Positions 46,635 through 58,136 of a stretch of DNA of 64,000 bases are shown here, in pieces. Within the stretch, counting starts at the first letter, position 1; the number at the start of each line of letters is the position of its first letter. The stretch spans positions 29,578,214 through 29,642,213 of the forward strand of contig CM057228.1 in assembly GCA_029891385.1 (NCBI GenBank), read 5' to 3'. This DNA comes from Erythroxylum novogranatense. Lineage: Eukaryota > Streptophyta > Magnoliopsida > Malpighiales > Erythroxylaceae. The notes beneath the pieces were generated by a model that was not told the origin of the DNA, did no database searches, and was given only the letters and a program-made list of their open reading frames with translations. The position numbers and the translations under genes are program-made.

Positions 46635-47443
46635 TCACTTCCCCTCGGATTCTCCTTTCTCAAAAAAGGTCCTCCTAATCCAATCAAAAGGCTGGCAAAA
46701 GCAAATAGCGAAGCTTCAGTCCAAGAAACATATTCCAAAACATTTCCTTCTGTTGCTAATGTTGCAAATTACAAAATTCGTAATGAAAATGTGAAGAATA
46801 AACACGGTAACTGAAGAAGAAAGTCAGGTGATCAACAATTTTGTGAGGCCACAGCATTAAAACATATTGCAATTAATCAATCAGAATTGAATCCATATCT
46901 TTTAGATGCAGTAGCCAGTCAAAGTAAATAAGGAGCTTTCAGACAAAGGGAAGTAAATGATCCAAAATCTGGAATCAAATGTTATTGTTATTCTATTGCA
47001 CTCAATTTGCAGTGGAAAAGGTATATCTTTTCTCATTGATTGCATTGAATCAGCTTTTATCGCTGGCATGCAATCTTCAACTCTCAAAATAGAGATTACG
47101 GGTTCTAAAAAGCAGATCTAAATCCAAAACAAGCGTCCATATCCAGAACATAAGAAATTTAACGAAAATTATTGGAATCAGGCAAGAAATCAAATGCTTG
47201 CAGCCACCCAATGGAGAGTATTTTTACAAAGATAGAGAGGACGTAAGACACAACAGAAAGTACAATAATAACAAACTTTCACCGAGAAAGCGAAGAAAAA
47301 AGAGGAAGAAAAAGTAGGACCTGAACGATCCAAAGAGCAGTGGAGGCGGCGGCAACGCCCCAGAATACGCCGGCCTGGATGTCGGTAGCTTGAGGACGAA
47401 GCCTAGGATTCAGGAACTTCAACGTCGACCCTTGTCCTGCCAT
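46635..47443 (-). CDS. QCR10: Cytochrome b-c1 complex subunit 10 (QCR10), two exons
   Basis: Small accessory subunit of mitochondrial complex III in the inner membrane. Exon 1 (47443-47321) encodes 41 residues from MAGQGSTLKF to STALWIVQ, with one hydrophobic segment (GVFWGVAAASTALWIV). The intron starts GTCCTAC. Exon 2 (46691-46635) encodes PFDWIRRTFFEKGESEGK and a stop. The joined product is 59 aa, the usual size. The PFDW-(I/L)-(K/R)-x-TF tail after the membrane segment and the TDIQA motif before it are the family's hallmarks. An upstream in-frame ATG (47479) would add a dozen unrelated residues; I prefer 47443 because MAG is the family start. Exon 2 is too short to show as a long frame and is easily missed. 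Confidence 0.93.
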
Positions 47444-47978
47444 TTCGTTCTTGAAGATGAAGATGAAGCTGTAGATCAAACCCTAACAACCAATTTTATT
47501 TCTCCACTCCTCTCTTGTAAAATAATCAAGCAATATTTATTGATTCGATCAAAGCCGTTCGTTCCTTTTGTTTAAGTTTTGACGAAATTAAAAATAATCA
47601 TTTGACACTTATTAATATTATTATCTTTCCAGCAATCCAGCAATCCAGCAATCCAGCCCATATTCTTCACTTATTACTAATTGGTAAGTATCGGTCACAT
47701 AGAAATGACAATTAAAAATGAGGGTGAGGGAAGACAAAATCATATCTTTTTATTTTTAACTTAAACTAGTTTTAAGTTGGATAAATGTGATAATTAAATT
47801 TGGTAGAATAAATGTGATGAATAAAGACGTAATCAAAAGTATGAACTACATTGAGTTGTCTGCCTCGCTTTCTCTCGAGTGTTAGTTTCGTTTTGCCCTC
47901 GTGCATGCCTCATCTTGCTAGTCAAGTGTTGTGTTTTTCTGTTCAATTTTGTTAACATTTTTTTGTCTTTTGGAGGAG
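47444..47978. other. QCR10 upstream region and LINE leader
   Basis: From 47444 to about 47640 is the likely promoter and 5' UTR of QCR10 (minus). A short GCAATCCA tandem lies at 47630-47660. From about 47870 a GC-richer stretch leads into the LINE frame and may be its 5' UTR. The border between gene DNA and LINE cannot be placed. Confidence 0.4.
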
Positions 47979-48674
47979 ATGGTGCCAAAGTTCAATCGGC
48001 TGTCCCTTAACGACAAGGAGAATGAGGACTTGGTGGTTTCAGCTTCTGATGTGGAAGGGTTGGATATTGACTATAAGCTTAGCCTAGTGGGTCGTTTTAT
48101 AAGTGAAAGAATGATTAATTTTGAAGCTATGGAGAGGACATTGCTGAAGCTTTGGCGGTCGATTAAGGGTGTGTGTATTAAACCAATGGGAGGGAATGGA
48201 TTGTATCTCTTCCAGTTTTTTCATGAGGTCAATTTGAGAAAGATAATTGCCGGTGGCCCTTGGAGTTTTAACAATTGCCTTCTGTTAATTCATCACTTAC
48301 GGGAAGGGGAGAACCTAGAAGATGTTGAATTTCATTTTGTGGATTTCTGGGTCAGGGTACATGATCTTCCTCCTGGCTTTGCTTCGGAAACGCTAGCTCA
48401 AAATCTGGGGAACTTGATGGGTAAGTTTTTGGATTACGATTCGAGCCCTAGGAGGAACTCTGTTATCAACTTTATGCGAATTCGGGTTAGACTGGATATC
48501 ACAGAACCCCTTATGCGAACCAAGAAAATCAAAAAGGAAGGGGGCAATCATTTTGAAGCTTCTTTCAGTTATGAACGGGTTCCTCTTCTCTACTATCTTT
48601 GTGGTATTATTGGACATAGCGATACCAACTGCCCTAAACTTACGGAGTTGTCGGCGGCGGAGCTTCAACGGGGA
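47979..48674 (+). pseudogene. LINE ORF1 (DUF4283 type), cut by Copia-G
   Basis: ORF1 of plant L1-type retrotransposons encodes an RNA-binding protein. From MVPKFNRLSL the frame shows the DUF4283 pattern: LVGRFISER, FQFFHEVNLRKIIAGGPWSF, FWVRVHDLP and a closing zf-CCHC_4 region near 48595-48635. The knuckle reads YYLCGIIGHSDTNC, so its first Cys is replaced by Tyr. The frame is open to 48674, where the Copia-G LTR begins and supplies the stop. ORF2 (endonuclease-RT) is not in the window. Confidence 0.85.
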
Positions 48675-49636
48675 TGTTAAGTCAAAATGACTTCACTTAG
48701 ATATAATTTTGATGTATAACAAAGAAAACAATAAAAGAAAAACAAAAGCAGATGAAGCAATACAGACGCAGCGACGAAGACGTAGACGAATAGAAATAAG
48801 ATGAAGACGCAGACACAGATACAAAATAAACACAGACGAAGCAACACAAACGAAACAACACAGACGCAAAAGAGAAATACAGACGCAGACACAGAAAAGA
48901 AAAACAGACGAAGACCCGAATAGAAAAACAGACGCAGAAGAAGAATTGAGAAGTAGACGCAAGAGTCAGTTCGGGTTAGTTACAAAACTCAACTGATTAA
49001 CCGTTTCTGTTAAAGATTCAAGAAACAAGATTCAAGAAGCAAGAATCAAGAGACAAGAATCAGGAAGCAGTTGGAGACGAATGCTATAAATACAAGTCGA
49101 AGTCGAAGATTGCAAAGTTAGTTAAACAAGTTGAAAAATTGGCTGAATTACATCTACGTGATCGTAAAATGCATATTGAGCAAATTAGCCGAGAGCTATT
49201 TTACTGTAACAAGCTTTCAAACACTTTTCTGTGAGAAAGTAGTGCAGAAAGCCTGTAGAGGCTAAATGTGAAAGAATACTGATTGTAGATACCTGAAGAG
49301 GCTCGTAAAGAATACTTGTAAAAGTTGAAGAGATAGTGAAATCTCAGAAAGAATTCTGAGGACTGGACGTAGCCCACGGTTTGGGGTGAACCAGGATAAA
49401 TCGCTGTGTCAACTACTCTTACTCTATCTCTCTTTTAGATTCAAGTTTTATCTTTACTTAGCTCGTAAACAAAGTTTTGATTAATTAGAATCTATCGGAA
49501 GTTTTGTAAAAGAATTTTATTTCTAACAAATAGTTTTTTGAAAGAATTTAAAAAAGGGGAATACACAATTCAACCCCCGTTCTCGTGCATTCTTATATCG
49601 TTTTTTCAGCATTGTATTAACGTGTGATTCACTTCA
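48675..49636 (+). repeat. Copia-G 5' LTR
   Basis: The 962-bp LTR runs from TGTTAAGTCAAAATGAC to GATTCACTTCA, two bases before the PBS. A TATA box, TATAAATA, is at 49085-49092. Between 48745 and 48960 lies an array of CAGACG(A/C)AG-type units. It cuts the LINE frame. The preceding GGGGA would be the left TSD. Confidence 0.85.
48745..48960. repeat. CAGACGAAG/CAGACGCAG array in Copia-G LTR
   Basis: More than ten AGACG-centred units (AGACGCAG, AGACGAAG, AGACGTAG) occur at irregular 10-25 bp spacing with A-rich linkers. The motif is shared with the Ty3-A LTR (19500-19620) and FB-C (16423-16490). Confidence 0.8.
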
Positions 49637-49638
49637 AT

Positions 49639-49650
49639 TGGTATCAGAGC
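49639..49650 (+). promoter_or_regulatory. Primer-binding site of Copia-G
   Basis: TGGTATCAGAGC, complementary to the initiator Met-tRNA 3' end, lies directly after the LTR. Confidence 0.92.
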
Positions 49651-49693
49651 CTGAAATCCAAGGATCACTATAGCAAAGTGTGGATCAAAGAAA

Positions 49694-50685
49694 ATGGCGG
49701 AATCACATGTATACATCGCAGGAGCCTCAGTCACTAGACCTCCAGCATTCAACGGAGAAGATTATCATTACTGGAAAGATAGGATGCGACACCGCAAAGG
49801 AGATGTGGGGCACATTGTCAATTGCTCACGAAGGCACAAGCCAAGTTAAAGAATCCAAGATAAGTATTCTTGTCCACTAGTACGAACTTTTCAGGATGAA
49901 AGATGGAGAATCTATTGATCAAATGTTTAGAAGAATTCAAACAATTGTCAATGGATTGAAAGCTCTTGGAAGAACGTACAACAATCAAGATCATGTTCGA
50001 AAGATCTTAAGAAGTCTTCCGAAGAGGTGGAGACCTAAAGTTACTGCGGTGCAGGAAGCCAAAGATTTGAGTGTGCTAAAGCTTGACGAGTTGCTTGAAC
50101 TCGATGCTGAAGACAAGCCCAAACGGGACAAGCCGATAGCGCTGAAAGCAGGACAAAAGAATCACAAGACTCAAAAAAGGAGGAAGTCATCAAAAGCGTT
50201 AAAGATTGAAGAATCAAAGAATGACGACTCCAGCCAATCATAATAAGAGTCAAGTGATGAAGACGACGAATTATCTTTCATCTCTAGAAAGATAAGACGC
50301 ATGTGGAAGAAGAAGTCCAGAGGAAATTAGACTTTCATGAAGAATGGCAAAGATGAAGCTAAACCGGAGAAGTCATCTGTCATCTGCTACGAATGCAATC
50401 AGCTTGGACACTACAAGTCCGAATGTTCTACTCTAAAGAAGAAACCAAAGAAGAGTAGAGAAGGCAAGAAAAGTATGATGGCATCATGGGAGGACCTAGA
50501 TTCTTCAGAATCAGATACAGGTTCCGAGTCATCTGAAAATGCAAACATCTGCTTGGTAGCCGAGGAAGATAGTGATGAGGAGGTAAAATCTGATTACGAT
50601 AACTTGCATAATGCCTTCTCAGAATTGTTAGAAGATTCTCATACTATTCTGAAACAGTACAAACTGTTAAAGAAAAGTATGTAGA
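49694..50685 (+). pseudogene. Copia-G gag, broken
   Basis: Gag would build the particle. From MAESHVYIAGASVTRPPAF the frame shows the usual PAFNGEDYHYWKDRM start, then an internal deletion with frameshift to the DTAKEMWGTLSIAHEGT block (UBN2-type gag). QMFRRIQTIVNGLKALG, the zinc knuckle CYECNQLGHYKSEC (about 50385-50430) and an acidic tail (WEDLDSSESD) follow. Stops at about 49879, 50244 and 50328 break it. Confidence 0.87.
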
Positions 50686-50807
50686 AAATATTGACACATC
50701 TGAAGTAATAGAGAGAAAATATCTGTCTAAAGAAGCAATTAGAGGAGAAAAAGAAAGTCGTAGACAGATCAGAAGAGATCAATCAGCTGAAACTAAGAAT
50801 TAATAAT

Positions 50808-51285
50808 ATGCCAGCAGATTTAGCTACTTTCACCGAGAGCACAAAGAAAATGAACGAGATGCTTGGAAAATGTAGACATCCGAGTGATAAAACCGGATTA
50901 GGGTTTACAGGCAATAAGTCTCATCCTCATAAGAACCCTTTCTCTCAAAAGAGAAACTATATTAAATCTCGTGTTAATCAACGTTCTAGTAATATGCGTC
51001 AAAGAACTCATCATGTGCACGCTACTAACCATAAAGGACCCAGGAAAATATGGGTACCAAAAAATAAAATAGTTTCTTCTGCAGATATCCTTCCTTGGAA
51101 GATGCGGCAAGCACCATTGGTATTTAGACAGTGGATGCTCGCGACATATGACGGGAAGAAGGTCTATGTTCCTAGATCTTCAGTATAAGAAGGGAGGATC
51201 GGTAACTTTTGGAGACAACCAGCAGGGCAAGATTATTGGAATAGGCAAAATAGGACCTTATCTAGAAAGTTACAGAATGAAAAAG
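50808..51285 (+). pseudogene. Copia-G spacer and aspartic protease, frameshifted
   Basis: A basic linker (KIWVPKNKI near 51050) leads to the retroviral-type aspartic protease motif DSGCSRHMTG at 51127-51156, which lies in a different frame from the linker. FGDNQQGKIIGIGKIG follows near 51213-51260. Immediately after this the sequence joins the middle of integrase. Confidence 0.85.
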
Positions 51286-51640
51286 GAATGTCTATAGCTA
51301 GTATCAGGAGTGACCATGGTGGAGAATTTGAGAATGAGAAGTTTAGGTTATTCTGTGAGGAGAATGGAATTTTTCACAATTTCTCTGCTCCAAGGACTCC
51401 ACAACATAATGGAGTTGTTGAAAGGAAGAACAAGACGATTCAAGAGATGGCTAGGACTATGCTGTGCGAGATGAATCTTCCTAAGTACTTCTGGGCAGAA
51501 GCTGTGAATACAACATGCTATATTCAGAATAGAATTCTGTTGCGACCCGTGCTGAAAAAGACTTCTTATGAGTTATGGAATGGTAGAAGACCAAACATAT
51601 CTTACTTTCATCCATTTGGTCTATTCTGAACACAAAGGAG
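51286..51640 (+). pseudogene. Copia-G integrase core, N-terminus missing
   Basis: Only the second Asp (IRSDHGGEFEN, near 51300) and Glu (NGVVERKN, near 51415) of the DDE site remain, followed by LPKYFWAEAVNTTCYIQNR. The HHCC zinc-binding domain and the first Asp, which should lie between protease and this point, are deleted. A stop lies at about 51628. Confidence 0.87.
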
Positions 51641-53568
51641 CTGTTGGATAAATTTGATTCAAAGACCTATCCAGGAATCTTCTTAGGCTACTCAGTATCG
51701 TCTAAGGCATTCCGGGTGTACAACCTTACTTCAAAGACAGTTGAGGAGACCATCCATGTCAAGTTTGATGATAGTTCCCAACCCCATAAGGAAGATGACA
51801 TGGAGAGTGAAGGTCCTTCAAAGAACTTAGACGACACAACAAACACTCCAGCACTAGGTACTCAAGAAGACAAAGTTGAAGATATTCCAGAAACCATTAG
51901 ACTGAAAAGAGACTGGAAATATAAAAATTCTCATCCAGAAGAGTTGATTATCGGAGAAACCTCAGAAGGAGTTAGGACAAGGTCCAGATTCAGAAGAGAA
52001 GCTAATGTGGCTTTTATATCTGAAATAGAGCCTAAGAAGATTGAGGAAGCTCTTCGAGACGAAGCTTGGGTGTTAGCCATGCAAGAGGAGCTGAATCAAT
52101 TTTCTAGAAATAATGTTTGGTCCTTAGTTCCGAAACCCCCTAAGAAATCCATCATTGGAACCAGATAGGTCTTTAAGAATAAGTTAGATGAATCAGGAAG
52201 AGTGAGTCGTAATAAGGCTAGATTAGTAGCACAAGGCTATAATCAGCAAGAAGGAATAGACTACAATGAGACATATGCTCCAGTAGCAAGACTTGAAGCC
52301 ATAAGGATATTCTTTGGCATATGCGGTCTCATCATAATATAAAGTCGCTTTGGATGGATGTGAAGAGTGCCTTTCTGAATGGTTTTATAGATGAAGAGGT
52401 GTATGTTAAGCAACCACCTAGTTTCGAGGATGTTAAGAATCCAGACCATGTCTATAGACTTCATAAAGCCTTATACGGCCTGAAGCAAGCCCCTAGAGCT
52501 TGGTATGATCGTCTGAGTACTTTTCTCTTAGAGAATGGTTTTAGTAGAGGTCAAGTTGATAAGACACTCTTTAGGAAGAATTATGAGAATGAATTTATTT
52601 TAGTACAGATATATGTTGATGATATTATTTTTGGTGCTACTACAAAGTTTTTATGCATAAAGTTTGAGAGTCTAATGAAAAATGAATTTGAAATGAGCAT
52701 AATGGGTGAGTTAAAGTTCTTTCTTGGGTTGCAAGTAAAGCAAACCGAAGAAAAAATCTTTATTCATCAACAAAAATATGTGAAAGAATTGTTAAATAAG
52801 TTTGACATGCAAAATGTGAAGTCAATGACTACTCCGATGCATCCTTCAAACCTTTTGTCGAAAGATGAACTTGGCAAGAAGGTGGATCAAACCCTGTATA
52901 AAGGGATAATCGGTTCTTTACTTTATCTTACAGTAAGTAGACCTGATATATTATTCAGTGTATGCTTGTGTGCAAGGTTTCAGGTCGATCCTAGAGAGTC
53001 TCATTATATTGTTGTTAAGAGGATTATGAGATATCTCGCAGATACTACTGATCTTTGCTTAATGTTTGAGAAAGGTAAAGATTTCAGGTTAATTGGATAT
53101 TGCGACGCGTACTATGCTGGAGATAGAATCGAAAGGAAGAGCACAAGTGGAGGATGTCACTTTCTTGGCTCAAACTTAGTTTCATGGTCAAGCAAGAGAC
53201 AAAGCTCAATTGCTCTATCAACTGCAGAAGCAGAGTATATGTCTGCCGCAAGCTGTTATTCACAAACATTATGGATCAAATATCAACTTGAAGACTATTA
53301 AGTTCAAGAAGAGGAGATTCCAATCTATTGCGACAACACCAGTGCAATCAATCTGTCAAAGAATCCGATCCAACATTCGAGAGTGAAACACATCGAAGTC
53401 AGACATCACTTCTTGAGAGACTATGTTCAGGGGAAGGTGGTTAAGCTACAGTTCATCGAAACAGAGTATCAGTGGGCAAACATCTTCACTAAACCATTGA
53501 GTGAAGAACGATTCCAGAAGATTAGACGCAACCTTAACATGGTTATATTAGGCGAACAGTCAGGCTAA
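51641..53568 (+). pseudogene. Copia-G integrase tail and RT-RNaseH
   Basis: After the integrase C-terminal region (YPGIFLGYSVSSKAFRVYN) the RT begins at WVLAMQEELNQF. The invariant Trp codon of W-VFKNK is changed to a stop (52167), and a frameshift follows near 52320. The 326-codon frame 52321-53301 then has [23 protein letters not shown], the active-site YVDD (52612-52623) and RNaseH ending in [10 protein letters not shown] stop at 53299 precedes the last part ([14 protein letters not shown]...[11 protein letters not shown]). Confidence 0.9.
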
Positions 53569-53831
53569 AGGGACGTCAAAATTAACGACGTCAGAAACAG
53601 TGAGTTGCAGCTGGTAACTTCTCTGACAAGAAAGTTTTGGAGGGAAACGCTTCACGATCTTTAGAATCCCAACGATTCTAGGGCATGCATGATAAGACTC
53701 TTCAAGTAGCCTGAAGTTGAAATCATTGTGGTTATTCTCATCTTTAGACGGTTCATCTTGCTTTCTAAATTCTCTCAAGCATCCTACCCTAGAAGAAAAG
53801 CTTTCCACAGTCAGTTTTTCGTTCTGAAACA
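53569..53831 (+). other. Spacer between pol and extra ORF
   Basis: The non-coding stretch has no second PBS, LTR or PPT. It may hold a leader or splice acceptor for the downstream frame, as in other elements with a 3' ORF, but I see no decisive site. Confidence 0.4.
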
Positions 53832-54807
53832 ATGGAGGCAGCTATGATATTCAGAAGGCATGTGAATTTCGACTCACTAAGGAAGGATGGTATGGACATA
53901 GAACCTGAGATTGAAAGAGTTGGTTGGAGGAATTTCTTCCAGGTACAGGAACTAGTCTATACTGACGAGGTGTATGATTTTTGGAAGATTGCTCAACTTG
54001 TAGACAACACTATTGTATCCTCAGTAGACGGTATATCTGTTCTTGTGACAAAGGAGCTGATAAGGATGGTGACCGATTGTCCATCTGTTGGTGACACTCT
54101 GTCAACCAAGGCCAAGTGGATGACAATGGTCAACATGAAGGAAGAAGATGTTAGCAAACAGTTGTATGGAGTGAATGACCCTTCGGAGAGGAAGACTTCG
54201 AGTCTAGTTCCGAAAGCTAGGGTTCTTCATGCAATTCTGTTTAATTGCATCTTACCCAGAGCAGGTTCAAGACATTTGGTGACCACCCTGGATGAACAAT
54301 GTTTGTTCTACCTGTTGAATCGCAGTCCTATTGACTTACCCTTCTTAATCTTTCATTATACGATTAAGGGGATGAATGATACAAATAGCTATCCGTACAA
54401 TATGCTTCTTACAAGGATTTTTAAGGAATCCAAAATCCTTCTACACAGAGGAAATAGAAGGATTGTACCTGTGAAGAGTAAAATTGACTCAGTCACGATA
54501 CGACGAATGGGTCTGAGGATAGTGAGTCAAGTAGAAGCAGACTCTTCAAGGAGAACTAGAACTGAGAGGGAGCGTTTATTAAAGAAATCTCCAACACCAA
54601 ATTCTAGATCTCATGGAAGTGTGTGTATGCCAATAGAAGAAAGAAGAAGACTTTATAAGAGGCCTTTGTTAAAACAAGCATGTCCTAGAGAAGAGTATGA
54701 TATTGCTCGGAGGACAGATGATGGTGCGACAAAAAGGAAAGGAGAGAGTCATTTGAGTGAAATTACTAAGAAAACAAGGAGATCACCTAGGATTCGAACT
54801 TTAAGGT

Positions 54808-55953
54808 TGTTAGCGATCTAGAAGGGGGGGTTGAATAGATCTTTAAGCTTTTTGTAATTTTCTACAATAAAATCAGAAGTTAATTCACACAAAAATAATT
54901 TAAACAAATTTAAATATAAAAGAGTAGGGAAGAAGATCAAACACTGTTTTTATAGAGGTTCGGTGCTAAGACCTACGTCCTCTACCTAAGCTCCCACTTA
55001 GGATTTTGCAAACCACTTTATTACACACTTTGTAGTTCAGTGTGAACTCTTACAATACCGCTTGATTTCCGGCTCAAGCAACCTTTACACTTGATTTGTC
55101 TTCCGGCACAAATCCTACCAACACCACTTGATTTTCGGCTCAAGCTACCTTTACAAATGATTTGTCTTCCGCACAAATCCTACCAATACTACTTGATTTT
55201 CATTTCTGTTACCTCACACGTGACCTTTCACTAGTCACTCAAATTGTAAGAGAAATAAGATAAAGATTGAAGAACAAAGCTCAATACATGATGTAATAAG
55301 ATAAGAACAATAATGAGCAATTTTGGAGCAATAGAAGATTATGTAGGCTTGTAGAACTTCTCTATTCTCTTCTTCCATCATCCTCTATTTATACTTGAAG
55401 AAATATAGCTGTTGGAGCTCATTCTAGCTGTTGCTTGATTAATATTACCGTTCCTTGATAATCTCCCTTCCATTTGTGGCTAATTGGACCGTTGGAATTA
55501 ATGTGCTGTACCCATAAGTCGACTTGTCGAGTTGTATAAGTCGCCTTGTGACAACATTTTACGTAAAATCGCATCTCCGCTCTTCTATAAGTCGACTTGT
55601 GATGTGTAAGTCGACTTGTGGTTCTCGATAAGTCGACTTATGTATGATTAGTCGACTTGTGTTGTCTAAACCTGACAGATCTTCATATATTAGTCGACTT
55701 ATGATGTTCTAGTCCACTTATGTAAGCTTCAACGGTAATATCCACTCAAATCTTCTATAATCTTCATTATTTAAGCCTCTTTCACTTATAGGAAACTTCC
55801 ATCTTTATTCTTCAATGATTTATCACTTGTCCATCTTGATTTGCACAATAATAATCCCAAAATACCTGAAACGATTTCTTAACCAATTCTATACATTTTA
55901 TTATTATCAAAACATAAGTGAGATTTAATTTGTCAACCACCATTGGTCCAACA
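54808..55953 (-). repeat. Copia-H 3' LTR
   Basis: The minus-strand LTR runs from GTTGGACCAATGG at 55953 to CGCTAACA at 54808. It contains at least eight AAGTCGACTT-type words (55515-55730). Nearer the PBS side is an array of alternating hairpins: AGTTCA/TGAACT (55034-55048), CTTGA/TCAAG (55061-55078), GATTTGT/ACAAATC (55093-55114), CTTGA/TCAAG (55127-55144) and GATTTGT/ACAAATC (55159-55179). Confidence 0.9.
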
Positions 55954-56515
55954 ATCTCCCCCTTTTTGATAATGACAAAACACTTAGAAATTGTTTAAGA
56001 AATGAAAACAAAGAAATATTGATCAAGGTTTTTATACCTTGTCATTTTGGTTAGAAGTCTCCCCCTCAATCATATAAATCATTGAATTTAATAACCTTGT
56101 AAGATCAAATTCATCATACTCCCCCTTAATTAGGTAACTAAAGAATATCCAATTTCTCATTTTTCTCCCCCTTTTTGTCATAATCAAAACAACTAATACA
56201 AACCAACAATAGATGAAATATCGCAATCACATTAAATGGAGAATCAAGTCATCAAACACAAATAGTCTCAAATCAAACACACTCCCCTTCAATCAAATGA
56301 CGGTGACTAAAGGATACCAATTATCAATTTCCAATATTACTCCCCCTTTTTGTCATAATTAAAAACCAATATGAAAAATGAAAAATAGTCGCAATGCAGT
56401 CCATAAACAAACAAAACAGCAAACACAAATAAAGGAAATAGTCATTACATAACATAACAATAGTCATTACGGAGAGTGAAAAGAAGAATAGATTTTAAAG
56501 AATCCATGTAGACAT
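55954..56515 (-). promoter_or_regulatory. Multiple PPT-like motifs in Copia-H
   Basis: The PPT next to the 3' LTR reads (minus) AAAAAGGGGGAGAT at 55954-55967. Similar G-rich words recur upstream at about 56058 (short), 56118 (short), 56163-56180 and 56339-56357, the longer ones as ATTATGACAAAAAGGGGGAG. Repeated PPT-like words before the 3' LTR are known in SIRE/Maximus elements. The rest is AT-rich and non-coding. Confidence 0.75.
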
Positions 56516-56710
56516 AAGTCGACTTGTTTACCTCCATAAGTCGACTTATCGACCTTCATAAGTCGACTTGTCAATCTTTATAAGTCGACTTGTCCTGAAA
56601 TTTCTTCATTCCCAAAGGCTGTGTATATCATAGGTCAACTTATTCCTACATAAGTCGACTTGTCACCAATTAGTCGACTTAGAAACCCATTAGTCGACTT
56701 TGTTGTTGTC
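56516..56710. repeat. AAGTCGACTT array in Copia-H interior
   Basis: About seven ATAAGTCGACTTGT-type words, some mutated, lie between the truncated protease and the PPT region. The same palindrome is in both Copia-H LTRs and in the Ty3-F LTR. Confidence 0.85.
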
Positions 56711-57991
56711 TCCACTTATATGCCTTGAACTTCCACTATCAATGTGTCATGTGCTTGGTGGATTTTTATTCCTTGCTTGTACCTACAACTGAAACATCTT
56801 TTCTTTTTATTGGTACCCAAGCCATCTTGGGTCCATTTTGGTTAGTCATATAAACCACATTAGAAGGTGTTGTACCTTTTACCACCCAGATTTTCTTAAC
56901 CTTAACACATCCCCTAATACTTTTACATGCAATTTCTATATGACCATCTTTCAAGTATCTAGCACATTGAGCAACTTTTTCATCTTTGGTATATTTGGAA
57001 ATTAAAGAACAATCTCTATTATAAGGATCATATCCCAAACCATGTTTAGAAATAGAATATCTTTGTAAAGACAACATCTCTTCAAACTTTGCATTTCCAC
57101 CAGCAAATTTTTCAACCACACAAGAAAACTCCTTTTTAACTCTACCAAGTTCATTAGTAAGATTTTCTTTTTCAACAAGACATGCAGAATGATCTTCCTT
57201 AGGACAATCTAAATCATCAATCGTCTCATGTAAAGCATTATTTTCAGTAATTAGTTCTCTTATATTCTTTCTCAATTTCTTGTTTATCTTAATAGCTTCT
57301 TCAAAATCAATTTGTAAAGCAGTAAAAGAATCTCTAAGTTCTTGATCTGAGATTATTACCTCATCCTCATCATCATTTGTCAAGAAGCCATCTGCCATAA
57401 GAGCAAGGCTGTTTTCATCATTGCTTTGATATGCTTCCTCATCATCACTCCACGTGGCTATAAGGCTAGCTTTCTTTTTCCCTTTGTCATTTTTCTGGAG
57501 ATTTGAATTTGAGGATGAGTTTTTGCATTCTCTAGCATGATGTCCTCTTTCCATGGCAAATTTCTTCCTTTCTCCATTTCTTCCACCATTTAATTCCTTC
57601 CTCCGATTTTTGAGAAGTCCTTTGAATTTTCTCAAATTTCTGGCATACATTTCTATTTCTTCGTCTTCCTCCTCTTCATCTATTTCTTTATCACTTCCTT
57701 CATGACAAACATTTCATAGTCATGGAGAAGCATGTTGATCTTTGTCTCCCGGACTTGGTTGGTTCCTTCATGGGTGATGTGAAGTCTTTCCCACATTTCT
57801 TTCGCGCTGGTACACGAGTTAACTCGGTTTCTTTCCTCAACCGTGAGAGCGCAATAAATTAGCTTCATTGCTTTCGCGTTGATGTAAGCTTGCCTCCAGT
57901 CATTGTCATCGTATTCCAGCTCCGTTTTTAACTCACCATTTTCTTTTAACGGTGGTTGTGGACCGAAGATAATTATCTTCCAATATTCCAC
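56711..57991 (-). pseudogene. Copia-H gag with protease stub
   Basis: Frame 57991-57680 has the gag block KLIYCALTVEERNRVNSCTS, KEMWERLHITHEGT. After a stop and shift, frame 57650-56766 has a degenerate zinc-knuckle remnant (ERGHHAREC), an acidic stretch (WSDDEEAYQSNDE), a coiled coil (near 57340-57100) and the KMAWVPIKRK linker. A protease start, DSGSSRHISG, is readable near 56735-56706 with a stop just before it (TGA for the usual Trp). Coding ends there. The stop near 57680 means gag is probably not made whole. Confidence 0.85.
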
Positions 57992-58124
57992 TCATTCGCT
58001 TATGATGTGATACTTCATAGGATTTTTCCAAGATGAATAGTTAGTACCATTAAATAAAGGAGGGAGATAATTTGTGTTACCTTCTTCCGCTAGGTTATTG
58101 TGTGCTATCCCCAGATACTTCTAC

Positions 58125-58134
58125 TCTGATACCA
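58125..58134 (-). promoter_or_regulatory. Primer-binding site of Copia-H
   Basis: Minus-strand TGGTATCAGA, two bases from the LTR end at 58137, fixes the direction as minus. Confidence 0.88.
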
Positions 58135-58136
58135 AT

